IMG/VR virus record: IMGVR_UViG_3300047586_000050
Location: 1-25,712 of that record
Origin: a virus
Strand: one strand, 5' to 3'
Length of the DNA: 25,712 bases
The notes under the pieces are model-generated. The model saw only the letters and a list, made by a program, of their open reading frames with translations, ran no database searches and was not told the origin of the DNA. Numbering within the stretch: position 1 is the first letter of the stretch; each line of letters starts with the position of its first letter. A program made the translations under genes and the position numbers. Of this stretch, positions 13,808-19,878 are shown piece by piece.

Positions 13808-14179
13808 ATGACAACGCTTCACTACATCGGCAACGGGGCTTACCGCCCCGACCTTCCGCAGCGCGATATCGACGCTGCGGAGCTCGCGGTCCTGGCAAAG
13901 CGCAAGGGCATTGAGCCCGAAGAGCTGGCGGCCGATGCCCTCGGCTCCGGGCTCTACAGCGGCGCTGCAGGCGTCAATGAACCTGTCGACGCATTCGCTG
14001 ACGCTAAATCGGGTGACAAGCCGCTCGACGAGATGAGCCGCGAGGAGCTGCGCGCTGCGGCCAAGGACCTCGGCCTCGGCCAGGGTGGCTCCAAGGCGGA
14101 GCTGCTCGAGCGGCTGCGCGGCGCGATCGCGGAAGCCCCGCAGCCCGCGGCCGCGACCCCGGAGGCGCCGGAAGCGTGA
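13808..14179 (+). CDS. Small connector-region protein with C-terminal SAP-like motif
   Basis: The protein has 123 residues with a GAGG ribosome site overlapping the previous gene's end. Residues 5-52 carry the pattern Tyr-Ile-Gly...Pro-Gln-Arg-Asp-Ile...Ala-Leu-Gly-Ser-Gly-Leu-Tyr, shared with the gene at 15277-15588. Residues 70-108 read Pro-Leu-Asp-Glu-Met-Ser-Arg-Glu-Glu-Leu-Arg and Gly-Ser-Lys-Ala-Glu-Leu-Leu-Glu-Arg-Leu, a good SAP/HeH-type helix-extension-helix found at the end of several phage structural proteins and able to bind nucleic acid. The Ala/Pro tail follows. It may be a minor connector component. The biochemical role is unknown. The stop overlaps the next start as GTGA. Confidence 0.65.
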   Translation: MTTLHYIGNGAYRPDLPQRDIDAAELAVLAKRKGIEPEELAADALGSGLYSGAAGVNEPVDAFADAKSGDKPLDEMSREELRAAAKDLGLGQGGSKAELLERLRGAIAEAPQPAAATPEAPEA

Positions 14180-14808
14180 GCGGCTTCTCGGTCCAGGTGG
14201 TCGGCCTCGACTCGGCCGTGGCCAAGCTAGCCCCTGCCCATTGGGAGCAGGGGCTGCGCCGCGGTCTGCTCAGGGTCGGCCAGGCCGCCGCCGATGCCGT
14301 CAAGGAAGACATCGGGGGCCACCACTACACGGGGCGCGCCGAGCAGCAGGTCCACGCCGAAGAGGAGCACCTCAGTAACAAGATCTCGGTCTACGTCGGG
14401 ACCAGTGCCGCTCTCGTGCCGGAGCTCCGCCCGATGGTCGAGGGCTGGTCCTCCAGCAATGGCAAGCGGCCCCCGGTCGGCCCGATCGCCGAATGGCTCG
14501 CCCACAAGCCCGAGGTCACCGGCCGCACCGACCTGCACGGCCGCAACTCAAAGGGCTTCCTGACCTTCCGCTCGATCGGGCGAACTGTCGGCGGCGCCTT
14601 CGGGCCGCATCAATCGCGGACGGTCCGGGGCTCGATCGCCTCCACCGTCGCGGATCCGGGAATCCTGAGCCATGCCTTCTTGATCGCCCGAGCCATCGGG
14701 AAGAAGGGCTACTCCTTCGGCAAGACCGACAGCTTCCGCAAGGCCTGGGAGCGGGTCGCTCCGACCGCAGCCCGGACGATCGGCGAGGAGATGAACCGTC
14801 ATGTCTGA
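14176..14808 (+). CDS. HK97 gp10-like neck/tail completion protein
   Basis: The protein has 210 residues from a GTG coupled to the previous stop. The N-terminal half has the helix-rich start with Val-Gly-Gln-Ala-Ala-Ala-Asp-Ala-Val-Lys and His-Tyr-Thr-Gly-Arg, then strand Ile-Ser-Val-Tyr-Val-Gly. The middle (Arg-Pro-Met-Val-Glu-Gly-Trp, Gly-Pro-Ile-Ala-Glu-Trp-Leu) and the end (Phe-Arg-Lys-Ala-Trp-Glu-Arg) fit gp10-type proteins that cap the tail or connect it to the neck. Gene order between the adaptor and the presumed tail terminator supports this. It is a moderate call based on pattern and position; no sequence comparison was possible. Confidence 0.6.
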   Translation: MSGFSVQVVGLDSAVAKLAPAHWEQGLRRGLLRVGQAAADAVKEDIGGHHYTGRAEQQVHAEEEHLSNKISVYVGTSAALVPELRPMVEGWSSSNGKRPPVGPIAEWLAHKPEVTGRTDLHGRNSKGFLTFRSIGRTVGGAFGPHQSRTVRGSIASTVADPGILSHAFLIARAIGKKGYSFGKTDSFRKAWERVAPTAARTIGEEMNRHV

Positions 14809-15280
14809 CGTCTCCAAGCTGCCGGACATCATCGACGCCTCAGCCGCGGTCGCGCACCGGATCACGGGAGTGGAAACGGTCTTCGGCGTCGGTAATGGCG
14901 TCGTGGTCGACCTCTATACGGGCCTGCCCGTGCCGGCCGCTCCCAGCAATGCGCAGGACATCGGCCCCGGCGTCCACGTCAGCTATTGGCCGTCCGCCTG
15001 GGCGATCAGGTGGATCAGCGCCACGGTGTGCGAGATCACCTGGACGATCCCGATGGAGCTCACGCTGCTGGGCCCGGACCTCGCGACCCTGCTCAGCCAG
15101 GGCGCGCCGATGCTCACGGCCTATGTCGCGGCCTTTGCCCAATACAGCCAGCTCGGCGGACGCTGCAATTCCGCCCTCATCACCGGCGGCCGGCCGCGCC
15201 AGGATCCGCCGGCCGTGGAGTTCACCCTCACCGTCGTGGAGCGGCTCAACTTCGATCTACAGCCTGGAGGCTCCGTGTGA
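14801..15280 (+). CDS. Presumed tail terminator/minor tail protein
   Basis: The protein has 159 residues; its ATG lies 8 nt inside the previous gene, an arrangement typical of coupled translation. It has an N-terminal helix (Leu-Pro-Asp-Ile-Ile-Asp-Ala-Ser-Ala-Ala-Val) and alternating beta strands (Thr-Val-Cys-Glu-Ile-Thr-Trp-Thr-Ile-Pro-Met-Glu-Leu). Its final strand is Val-Glu-Phe-Thr-Leu-Thr-Val-Val-Glu-Arg-Leu-Asn. Alpha/beta proteins of this size between the gp10-like gene and the tail tube gene are usually tail terminators, which cap the finished tail and join it to the head. The function rests on synteny. The stop overlaps the next GTG as GTGA. Confidence 0.5.
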   Translation: MSDVSKLPDIIDASAAVAHRITGVETVFGVGNGVVVDLYTGLPVPAAPSNAQDIGPGVHVSYWPSAWAIRWISATVCEITWTIPMELTLLGPDLATLLSQGAPMLTAYVAAFAQYSQLGGRCNSALITGGRPRQDPPAVEFTLTVVERLNFDLQPGGSV

Positions 15281-15588
15281 AGCCCAAGACCTCGACTCCG
15301 GCGCCCACGCGACGCCTCCGCTGGCTCGGCGGCCCCGAGCCCACCCGCTACATCCCAGGCGTACCGGCGCGAGACCTCGAAGAGAGCGACCTCGACCGGC
15401 TCGACTGGATCCGCTCGCAGGGCAATGCGACCCCGGTCGAGGCCGACCTGGTCGCCTCGGGGCTCTACGAGTACGACACCGAGCCCGACGCGGCCGACTT
15501 TCCGCGCGGAAACGACCCAGGACCCGTAACACCGGAGGACCCGGCACCAGACCCGGCGGAGCAGCCCGCCACCACCTCAGAGGAGTAA
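15277..15588 (+). CDS. Small protein paralogous to the SAP-containing connector protein
   Basis: The protein has 103 residues from GTG 15277, overlapping the previous stop (GTGA). After a basic leader it shows Trp-Leu-Gly-Gly...Val-Pro-Ala-Arg-Asp-Leu...Leu-Val-Ala-Ser-Gly-Leu-Tyr, the same order and spacing as residues 5-52 of the 13808 gene. The SAP-like region is missing; instead the C-terminus is Pro/Glu/Asp-rich and looks disordered. The domain is known to me only as a recurrent small phage structural-region domain without assigned function. It lies between the presumed tail terminator and the tail tube. The next gene begins 4 nt after its stop; the last codons (GAGGAGTAAGG) supply its ribosome site. 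Confidence 0.65.
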   Translation: MKPKTSTPAPTRRLRWLGGPEPTRYIPGVPARDLEESDLDRLDWIRSQGNATPVEADLVASGLYEYDTEPDAADFPRGNDPGPVTPEDPAPDPAEQPATTSEE

Positions 15589-15592
15589 GGCG

Positions 15593-16927
15593 ATGCCATA
15601 CGCCGGCGGCGAACGTGCATTCCACAAGACAGCGTGGGGCAAGCAGACCACGCAGGGCGTGGCCGTCCCCACGACGGCCCTTCTCGGCGGCGACTCGACC
15701 GGCGTGGTCGTACTCGACCGCTCCCCCGATGCCATCCAGGAAGACTATGGCCGCCTGGCCGAGGCCGAGGCCGGCCGCGGCTTCTACGGCGTGCGCCATG
15801 CCACGCTTGCCCGCAAGGGCGTCGTCCGCTTCGAGGACATCATACCGGCCCTTGGCGGCTGCCTCGCCGGCAACGTGACTGCCACGGGCGGCCCCCCCGC
15901 ATACACGCGGCTCTACACCGCGGACATGATCGCCAACACCCTCGACCTCGCGACGATCGAGGAAGGCGACAACGTCGGCGTCTACCAGATGCCCGACTCT
16001 CTCCTCACCGAGCTGCGCCTGGGCTTCTCGGCTCTGGCGGCTCCCGGCAACTCGCCCTGGACGACCACCGAGGCATGGATGGGCTCGGACAAGATCGCGA
16101 TCGCGGGCTTCACGCCAGCCGCGGCCGCGCCGGCCGTGGCCGAGACGGCGATGGGCCACCTGACCCGTGCCTATCTGGGCACGACGGCGACGGCGTTCGC
16201 CGCGCTCTCCGAAGAGGTCGGCCTCCACGCCTGCGAGTTCGTGCTGCCAAGCGGCGTCGTGCCGCGCAAGTACGGCAACGCCGGCGACACCCTCGACGGC
16301 TACGGTCGCGCTCGACGCCGGCCGACCGGCACCTTCACCTTCTACGCCGATGCCACCCGTGAGACCGACATCTTCGGTGTCTACAACGCCGCCGGCGCGA
16401 TCATGGGCGAGAAACGCCTGCGCGTCGTCTGCAACGGCTCCGCACTCGTCGGGACCAACAACGTCCAGACCGTCAGCATCACGGGCTCGCCCACGGGCGG
16501 CACCTTCACCCTAACCTTCGTCGCCGTGACCACGGGCACCATCGCCTGGAACGCGACGGCCGGCGCCGTGCAGACCGCGTTGCGACTGCTCTCCACCATC
16601 GGCCAGTACGGCTGCGTCGTCACCGGCCCGGCAGGCGGCCCCTATGTGGTCACCTTCACCGGTCCTCTCGGCAACATCGTCGCTCCCGGAACCATCACGG
16701 GTACCGGCACCGCCCTCACCCCGTCGGGCGGCGTCTCGGTCGTGAACACCACGCCCGGCGTCGCCGGCGTCTACAAGTCTCTGATCATCGACAGCCGGAT
16801 CCGCTTCAAGGCGGTTCCGGTCGCCGAGTCCAACGGCGCCACGATCTTCCAGGTCGACGCCGAGATGGTCTACGACTCGACCCTCGGGTCCGACGTCGCG
16901 GTGACCCTCGTCAACGCCATCGCCTAG
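15593..16927 (+). CDS. Major tail (tube) protein with inserted Ig-like domain
   Basis: The protein has 444 residues. Residues 1-285 and 392-444 look like one tail-tube fold, with strands such as Val-Val-Arg-Phe-Glu-Asp-Ile and the closing Phe-Gln-Val-Asp-Ala-Glu-Met-Val-Tyr. Residues about 288-390 are a separate domain beginning Asn-Asn-Val-Gln-Thr-Val-Ser-Ile. It contains Thr-Gly-Gly-Thr-Phe-Thr-Leu-Thr-Phe, Ile-Ala-Trp-Asn-Ala-Thr-Ala and a Val-Thr-Phe-Thr-Gly-Pro-Leu strand, a widespread Ig-like domain of phage virion proteins. Such inserts decorate the outside of the tail tube and may hold on to cell-surface sugars. Position right before the chaperone pair and the tape measure is standard. 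The fold call is by layout and the inserted domain is well recognisable. Confidence 0.78.
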   Translation: MPYAGGERAFHKTAWGKQTTQGVAVPTTALLGGDSTGVVVLDRSPDAIQEDYGRLAEAEAGRGFYGVRHATLARKGVVRFEDIIPALGGCLAGNVTATGGPPAYTRLYTADMIANTLDLATIEEGDNVGVYQMPDSLLTELRLGFSALAAPGNSPWTTTEAWMGSDKIAIAGFTPAAAAPAVAETAMGHLTRAYLGTTATAFAALSEEVGLHACEFVLPSGVVPRKYGNAGDTLDGYGRARRRPTGTFTFYADATRETDIFGVYNAAGAIMGEKRLRVVCNGSALVGTNNVQTVSITGSPTGGTFTLTFVAVTTGTIAWNATAGAVQTALRLLSTIGQYGCVVTGPAGGPYVVTFTGPLGNIVAPGTITGTGTALTPSGGVSVVNTTPGVAGVYKSLIIDSRIRFKAVPVAESNGATIFQVDAEMVYDSTLGSDVAVTLVNAIA

Positions 16928-16935
16928 TCCCTCCA

Positions 16936-16968
16936 CGGGAGGCGCCGGGCTGGCGCCGTCGCCTCCCG
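16936..16968 (+). other. GC-rich hairpin after the tail tube gene
   Basis: CGGGAGGCG (16936-16944) and CGCCTCCCG (16960-16968) form a perfect 9-bp stem around a 15-nt loop that contains a GGCGCC palindrome. It lies between the tail tube stop (16927) and the AAGGAG ribosome site of the chaperone gene. CCCTTCG follows rather than a T run. It mirrors the hairpin after the capsid gene and may stabilise upstream mRNA or lower read-through. Confidence 0.55.
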
Positions 16969-16992
16969 CCCTTCGCCAGCAAGGAGAAAACC

Positions 16993-17508
16993 ATGGAAAC
17001 CAGAACGATCGATCTCGGTCCCTGCCGCTGCCCCGGAACGCCCCATGAGCACGACGAGGCCGTGATCCTGCTGCCGGGCTCGATGACCTATGGCGCCCAG
17101 CGGCGCATCCAGTCGGCTTACGCCCTCGAAGTCGAGGACGAGCGGGCCGGTCGCGACCGCTTCGGCGGCCTGGCCGACGCGACTCTCATGGCCACCTGCA
17201 CGGTTAGCTGGACTCCCCAGGGCCCGGACGGCAAGACGCTGCCCGTCGGGATCCGCGAGCCCAATGCCGTGAATGCCATCGACGCGCTCGACCCCCTGAC
17301 GGCGATGGCGCTCCACGACGAGTTCTTCCCGCGGGATGACGCCGGCACCGCCACGGACCGCAACGGCTATTTCCTGCGGGCCATCACCGGAGTGGTACTC
17401 CCAAACCCGTCCGGCGCGCCCTCGGTCGCTGGGCTGCCGGCGTCGCCATCGACGGACTCAGCACCCTCTCCGAAGGCCTCGAAGACGACCAAGCGCGCGA
17501 AGTCCTAG
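16993..17508 (+). CDS. Tail assembly chaperone G
   Basis: The protein has 171 residues behind a strong AAGGAG ribosome site. It opens with Cys-Arg-Cys-Pro-Gly-Thr-Pro-His-Glu-His-Asp, a start seen in chaperones of GC-rich siphophages, and ends in a Pro/Ser/Lys-rich tail. It lies between tail tube and tape measure, the invariant place of the lambda G/GT-type chaperones that coat the tape measure during tail assembly. The heptamer C_CCA_AAC at 17400-17406 is in the G frame, and the -1 frame continues for 102 codons. Thus two products are expected: G of 171 residues and a GT fusion of 240 residues (138 of G, then 102). Confidence 0.85.
   Translation: METRTIDLGPCRCPGTPHEHDEAVILLPGSMTYGAQRRIQSAYALEVEDERAGRDRFGGLADATLMATCTVSWTPQGPDGKTLPVGIREPNAVNAIDALDPLTAMALHDEFFPRDDAGTATDRNGYFLRAITGVVLPNPSGAPSVAGLPASPSTDSAPSPKASKTTKRAKS
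17400..17440 (+). promoter_or_regulatory. -1 programmed frameshift site of the tail chaperones
   Basis: The heptamer C_CCA_AAC (17400-17406) is in frame as X_XXY_YYZ. Four bases downstream a stem-loop can form: CCGGC (17411-17415) with GCCGG (17436-17440), then GCCC (17418-17421) with GGGC (17431-17434), with small bulges and a 9-nt loop. Slippery site, spacer and stem-loop make a standard -1 signal at the position conserved in long-tailed phages. Confidence 0.88.
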
Positions 17509-17714
17509 ACGCCGTAATCGCCCGGGAGATGCGTTGGACACAAGCCGAGCTCGAAGCCGAGACGCCCGAGAGGCGCGAGATCCTCGCTGCGCTGATCTCC
17601 GCCGAGCGGATCGCCGCTATGCCGGCGCGCCTGGCCGCGTTCGGTCAGATGAGCGAGACCGACCAGATGCGCCTCGAGCTCAGGCTCTATCCACAGGACC
17701 CGCCCGATGAATGA
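17406..17714 (+). CDS. Tail assembly chaperone T extension, made as a GT fusion
   Basis: This is the -1 frame reached from the slippery site; it adds 102 residues to the first 138 of G. It is Ala/Glu/Arg-rich and helical, with Trp-Ala-Ala-Gly-Val-Ala-Ile-Asp-Gly-Leu early and Glu-Thr-Asp-Gln-Met-Arg-Leu-Glu-Leu near the end. An internal ATG at 17529 has no ribosome site and would drop the first third, so independent translation is unlikely. In the lambda model the T part binds the tail tube protein while G coats the tape measure. The tape measure start (17707) lies 8 nt inside this frame. Confidence 0.82.
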   Translation, partial: PVRRALGRWAAGVAIDGLSTLSEGLEDDQAREVLDAVIAREMRWTQAELEAETPERREILAALISAERIAAMPARLAAFGQMSETDQMRLELRLYPQDPPDE

Positions 17715-19878
17715 CGTCGGCTTCCGGCTGTTCGCGACCGACGACGTCTCCGGTCCGGCTGGCCGGGCGCGCTCGAGCCTGCTGAGCCTCGGCTCTTCCG
17801 CGTCCACCGTCAGCGGCGGTCTCGGCAAGATCGGCTCGGGGGCCCTGACAGCCGCGAAGAACCTGGCCATGCTCGGCGTGCCGGTCGCCCTGGCCCTCGG
17901 CGGCATCGCGGTCGCCAGCACGAACGCGGCCCGCCAGTTCCAATCCGATATGGCCCTCATCCAGACGCAGGCCGGAGCCAGCGCGGACGAAGTCACCGCC
18001 ATGTCGGCCGCCGTCCTCAAGCTCGCGCCGCAGACGGGCACCGGGCCTGACGAGCTGGCCGCCGGCCTCTATCACGTCGAGTCGGCGGGCATGCGCGGCG
18101 CCAAGGCCCTGGACATCCTCAAGGTCGCGGCCGAGGGCGCCAAGGTGGGCGGGGCCGATCTTGAGAGCACCACCAACGCCCTGATCGCGGCGCAGCAGTC
18201 AGGCGTCAAGGGCGTCGAGGACATGGCCGGGGCGATGGGCACCCTGAACGCCATCGTCGGCGCCGGCAACATGCGGATGCAGGATCTCACCGACGCCATG
18301 GGCACGGGCGTGCTCTCGACGGCGAAGAACTACGGCGTCTCGATCCAGAGCGTCGGCTCAGCCCTGGCCAGCATGACCGACCAGGGCATCCCCGCGGTCG
18401 ACGCCGCGACTCGCCTCAGCAGCGCGATGCGCCTCATGGCCGCGCCGACCACCAAGGCCGCGGCGGAACTGAAGTCGATCGGCCTGTCTTCGACGCAGCT
18501 CGCGAACGACATGCGCGGCCCCGGCGGCATCGACACCGCGATCCACGACCTCAAGGATCACCTGGACAAGTCCGGGCTCTCCCTCACGCAGCAGGCTGCC
18601 CTGATCGCGGCCGCCTTTGGCGGCAAGCAATCGGGCGCGATCCTGACCCTGATCGGCAACGTCGGTCTGCTCGATCAGAAGGTCGCCGCGGTCAACAAGG
18701 GCGCCGGCGACTTCGGGGCAGCCTGGCAGGCGACCGGCAAGACGGTGGCGGAGCAGCAGGCGGAGGTCGGGGCCAGTCTCGACTCTCTCAAGATCCAGCT
18801 CGGCACCGAATTGCTGCCGGTCGAGCAGCGCGTCCTGACCGGGCTCACCACGCTGTTCTCCTCGCCCGCCGTCCAGCAGGGCATCGTCGATTTCGGCAAG
18901 GGCATCAACGACCTGTTCAGCGCGGACAACATCGCGGGCGCCGAGAAGTTCGTTCAGGACGTGATCCCGGGGATCGAGGACTTCGCCAAGACCGCCCTGC
19001 CGCCGTTTATCGCCGGCCTGAAGGTAGCGGGCCAGATCACGAAGGAAGCCTTCGACCTGTTCAACCAGCTGCCCGAACCCCTCAAAGCAGCGATCATCGG
19101 CGGCCTGGCCGTCAATAAGCTCTCCGGCGGCCTGATCAGCTCGGGCGTCATGGACATCATCAAGGCCGCGGGGTCGACGGCAGCGGGCGGAGGCGGGGGC
19201 GTCGGAAGCCTGCTCGGCGTTCAGAAGGTCTTCGTGGTCAACATGGCCGAGGGGGGCATGGGTCCTGGCGGGGTGGTCTCTCCGCTCACTCCGGCCGAGG
19301 AGGTCGCGCCTACCGGCCTCGCTGCCATCGTTCCGGCACTCCTGCCGGCGGCTCTCATCGTCGCCGCATCAGTTGGCGTCATCTCCCTGTTGCAGGGCCA
19401 ATTCGACCCAACGGGCGGCAACCGGGCGAAGGTGGACCAGACGGCCCTTCAGGCCGCGGCTGCCGGTAAATACCTCACCGGGGCTCAACGCAACGACCTC
19501 GCGAGCCTGGGCATCCGCGGCAGCAGCGACCAGATGTCGGCTGAGGCAAAAGCCTACCTCAAGCAGATCGCGGACAATACTCTGCCGGCCAACATCGCCA
19601 TAACCTCCGCGCGCCGTAACGCCTCCGATACCTCCGATCTCAACCTCATTCGCACCATCGACACCAACACGGGCGCGTTGCGCGGGATGCGCGACATCCT
19701 CACTCCGGCCATCGACGAGAACTCGCGCGCGTTGCGCGGGATGCGCGACCTCAAGCCGCCGCCGGTCGTCGTCCCGGCGCCGGTCGTCAACGTCACCGTC
19801 TCGACTACCGTCTCGGCGAAAGACGTGACCACCGGCCAGGCCGCCCGCGTCTGGTACGGAACGATCAGGCCGGTATGA
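17707..19878 (+). CDS. Tail tape measure protein
   Basis: The protein has 723 residues. The first 60 are a typical start (Ala-Thr-Asp-Asp-Val-Ser-Gly-Pro-Ala) leading to a hydrophobic helix at about 52-72. Residues 75-330 match the TP901-type tape measure core: Phe-Gln-Ser-Asp-Met-Ala-Leu-Ile-Gln-Thr-Gln-Ala-Gly, and Leu-Tyr-His-Val-Glu-Ser-Ala-Gly-Met-Arg-Gly. A second hydrophobic stretch lies at about 537-562. Near the C-terminus an Ala-Leu-Arg-Gly-Met-Arg-Asp motif occurs twice. Using the general relation of about 1.5 Angstrom per residue, the tail would be near 110 nm, at the short to medium end for siphophages. It fills the tail tube, sets its length and helps DNA entry. The stop overlaps the next start (ATGA). 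Confidence 0.92.
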   Translation: MNDVGFRLFATDDVSGPAGRARSSLLSLGSSASTVSGGLGKIGSGALTAAKNLAMLGVPVALALGGIAVASTNAARQFQSDMALIQTQAGASADEVTAMSAAVLKLAPQTGTGPDELAAGLYHVESAGMRGAKALDILKVAAEGAKVGGADLESTTNALIAAQQSGVKGVEDMAGAMGTLNAIVGAGNMRMQDLTDAMGTGVLSTAKNYGVSIQSVGSALASMTDQGIPAVDAATRLSSAMRLMAAPTTKAAAELKSIGLSSTQLANDMRGPGGIDTAIHDLKDHLDKSGLSLTQQAALIAAAFGGKQSGAILTLIGNVGLLDQKVAAVNKGAGDFGAAWQATGKTVAEQQAEVGASLDSLKIQLGTELLPVEQRVLTGLTTLFSSPAVQQGIVDFGKGINDLFSADNIAGAEKFVQDVIPGIEDFAKTALPPFIAGLKVAGQITKEAFDLFNQLPEPLKAAIIGGLAVNKLSGGLISSGVMDIIKAAGSTAAGGGGGVGSLLGVQKVFVVNMAEGGMGPGGVVSPLTPAEEVAPTGLAAIVPALLPAALIVAASVGVISLLQGQFDPTGGNRAKVDQTALQAAAAGKYLTGAQRNDLASLGIRGSSDQMSAEAKAYLKQIADNTLPANIAITSARRNASDTSDLNLIRTIDTNTGALRGMRDILTPAIDENSRALRGMRDLKPPPVVVPAPVVNVTVSTTVSAKDVTTGQAARVWYGTIRPV
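19673..19749 (+). repeat. 23-bp direct repeat inside the tape measure gene
   Basis: The same 23 bases, beginning GCGCGTTGCGCGGGATG, occur at 19673-19695 and 19727-19749, offset by 54 nt (18 codons). They encode Ala-Leu-Arg-Gly-Met-Arg-Asp twice. Exact identity at nucleotide level suggests a recent duplication of an 18-codon unit; only the motif has stayed identical. Confidence 0.8.
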
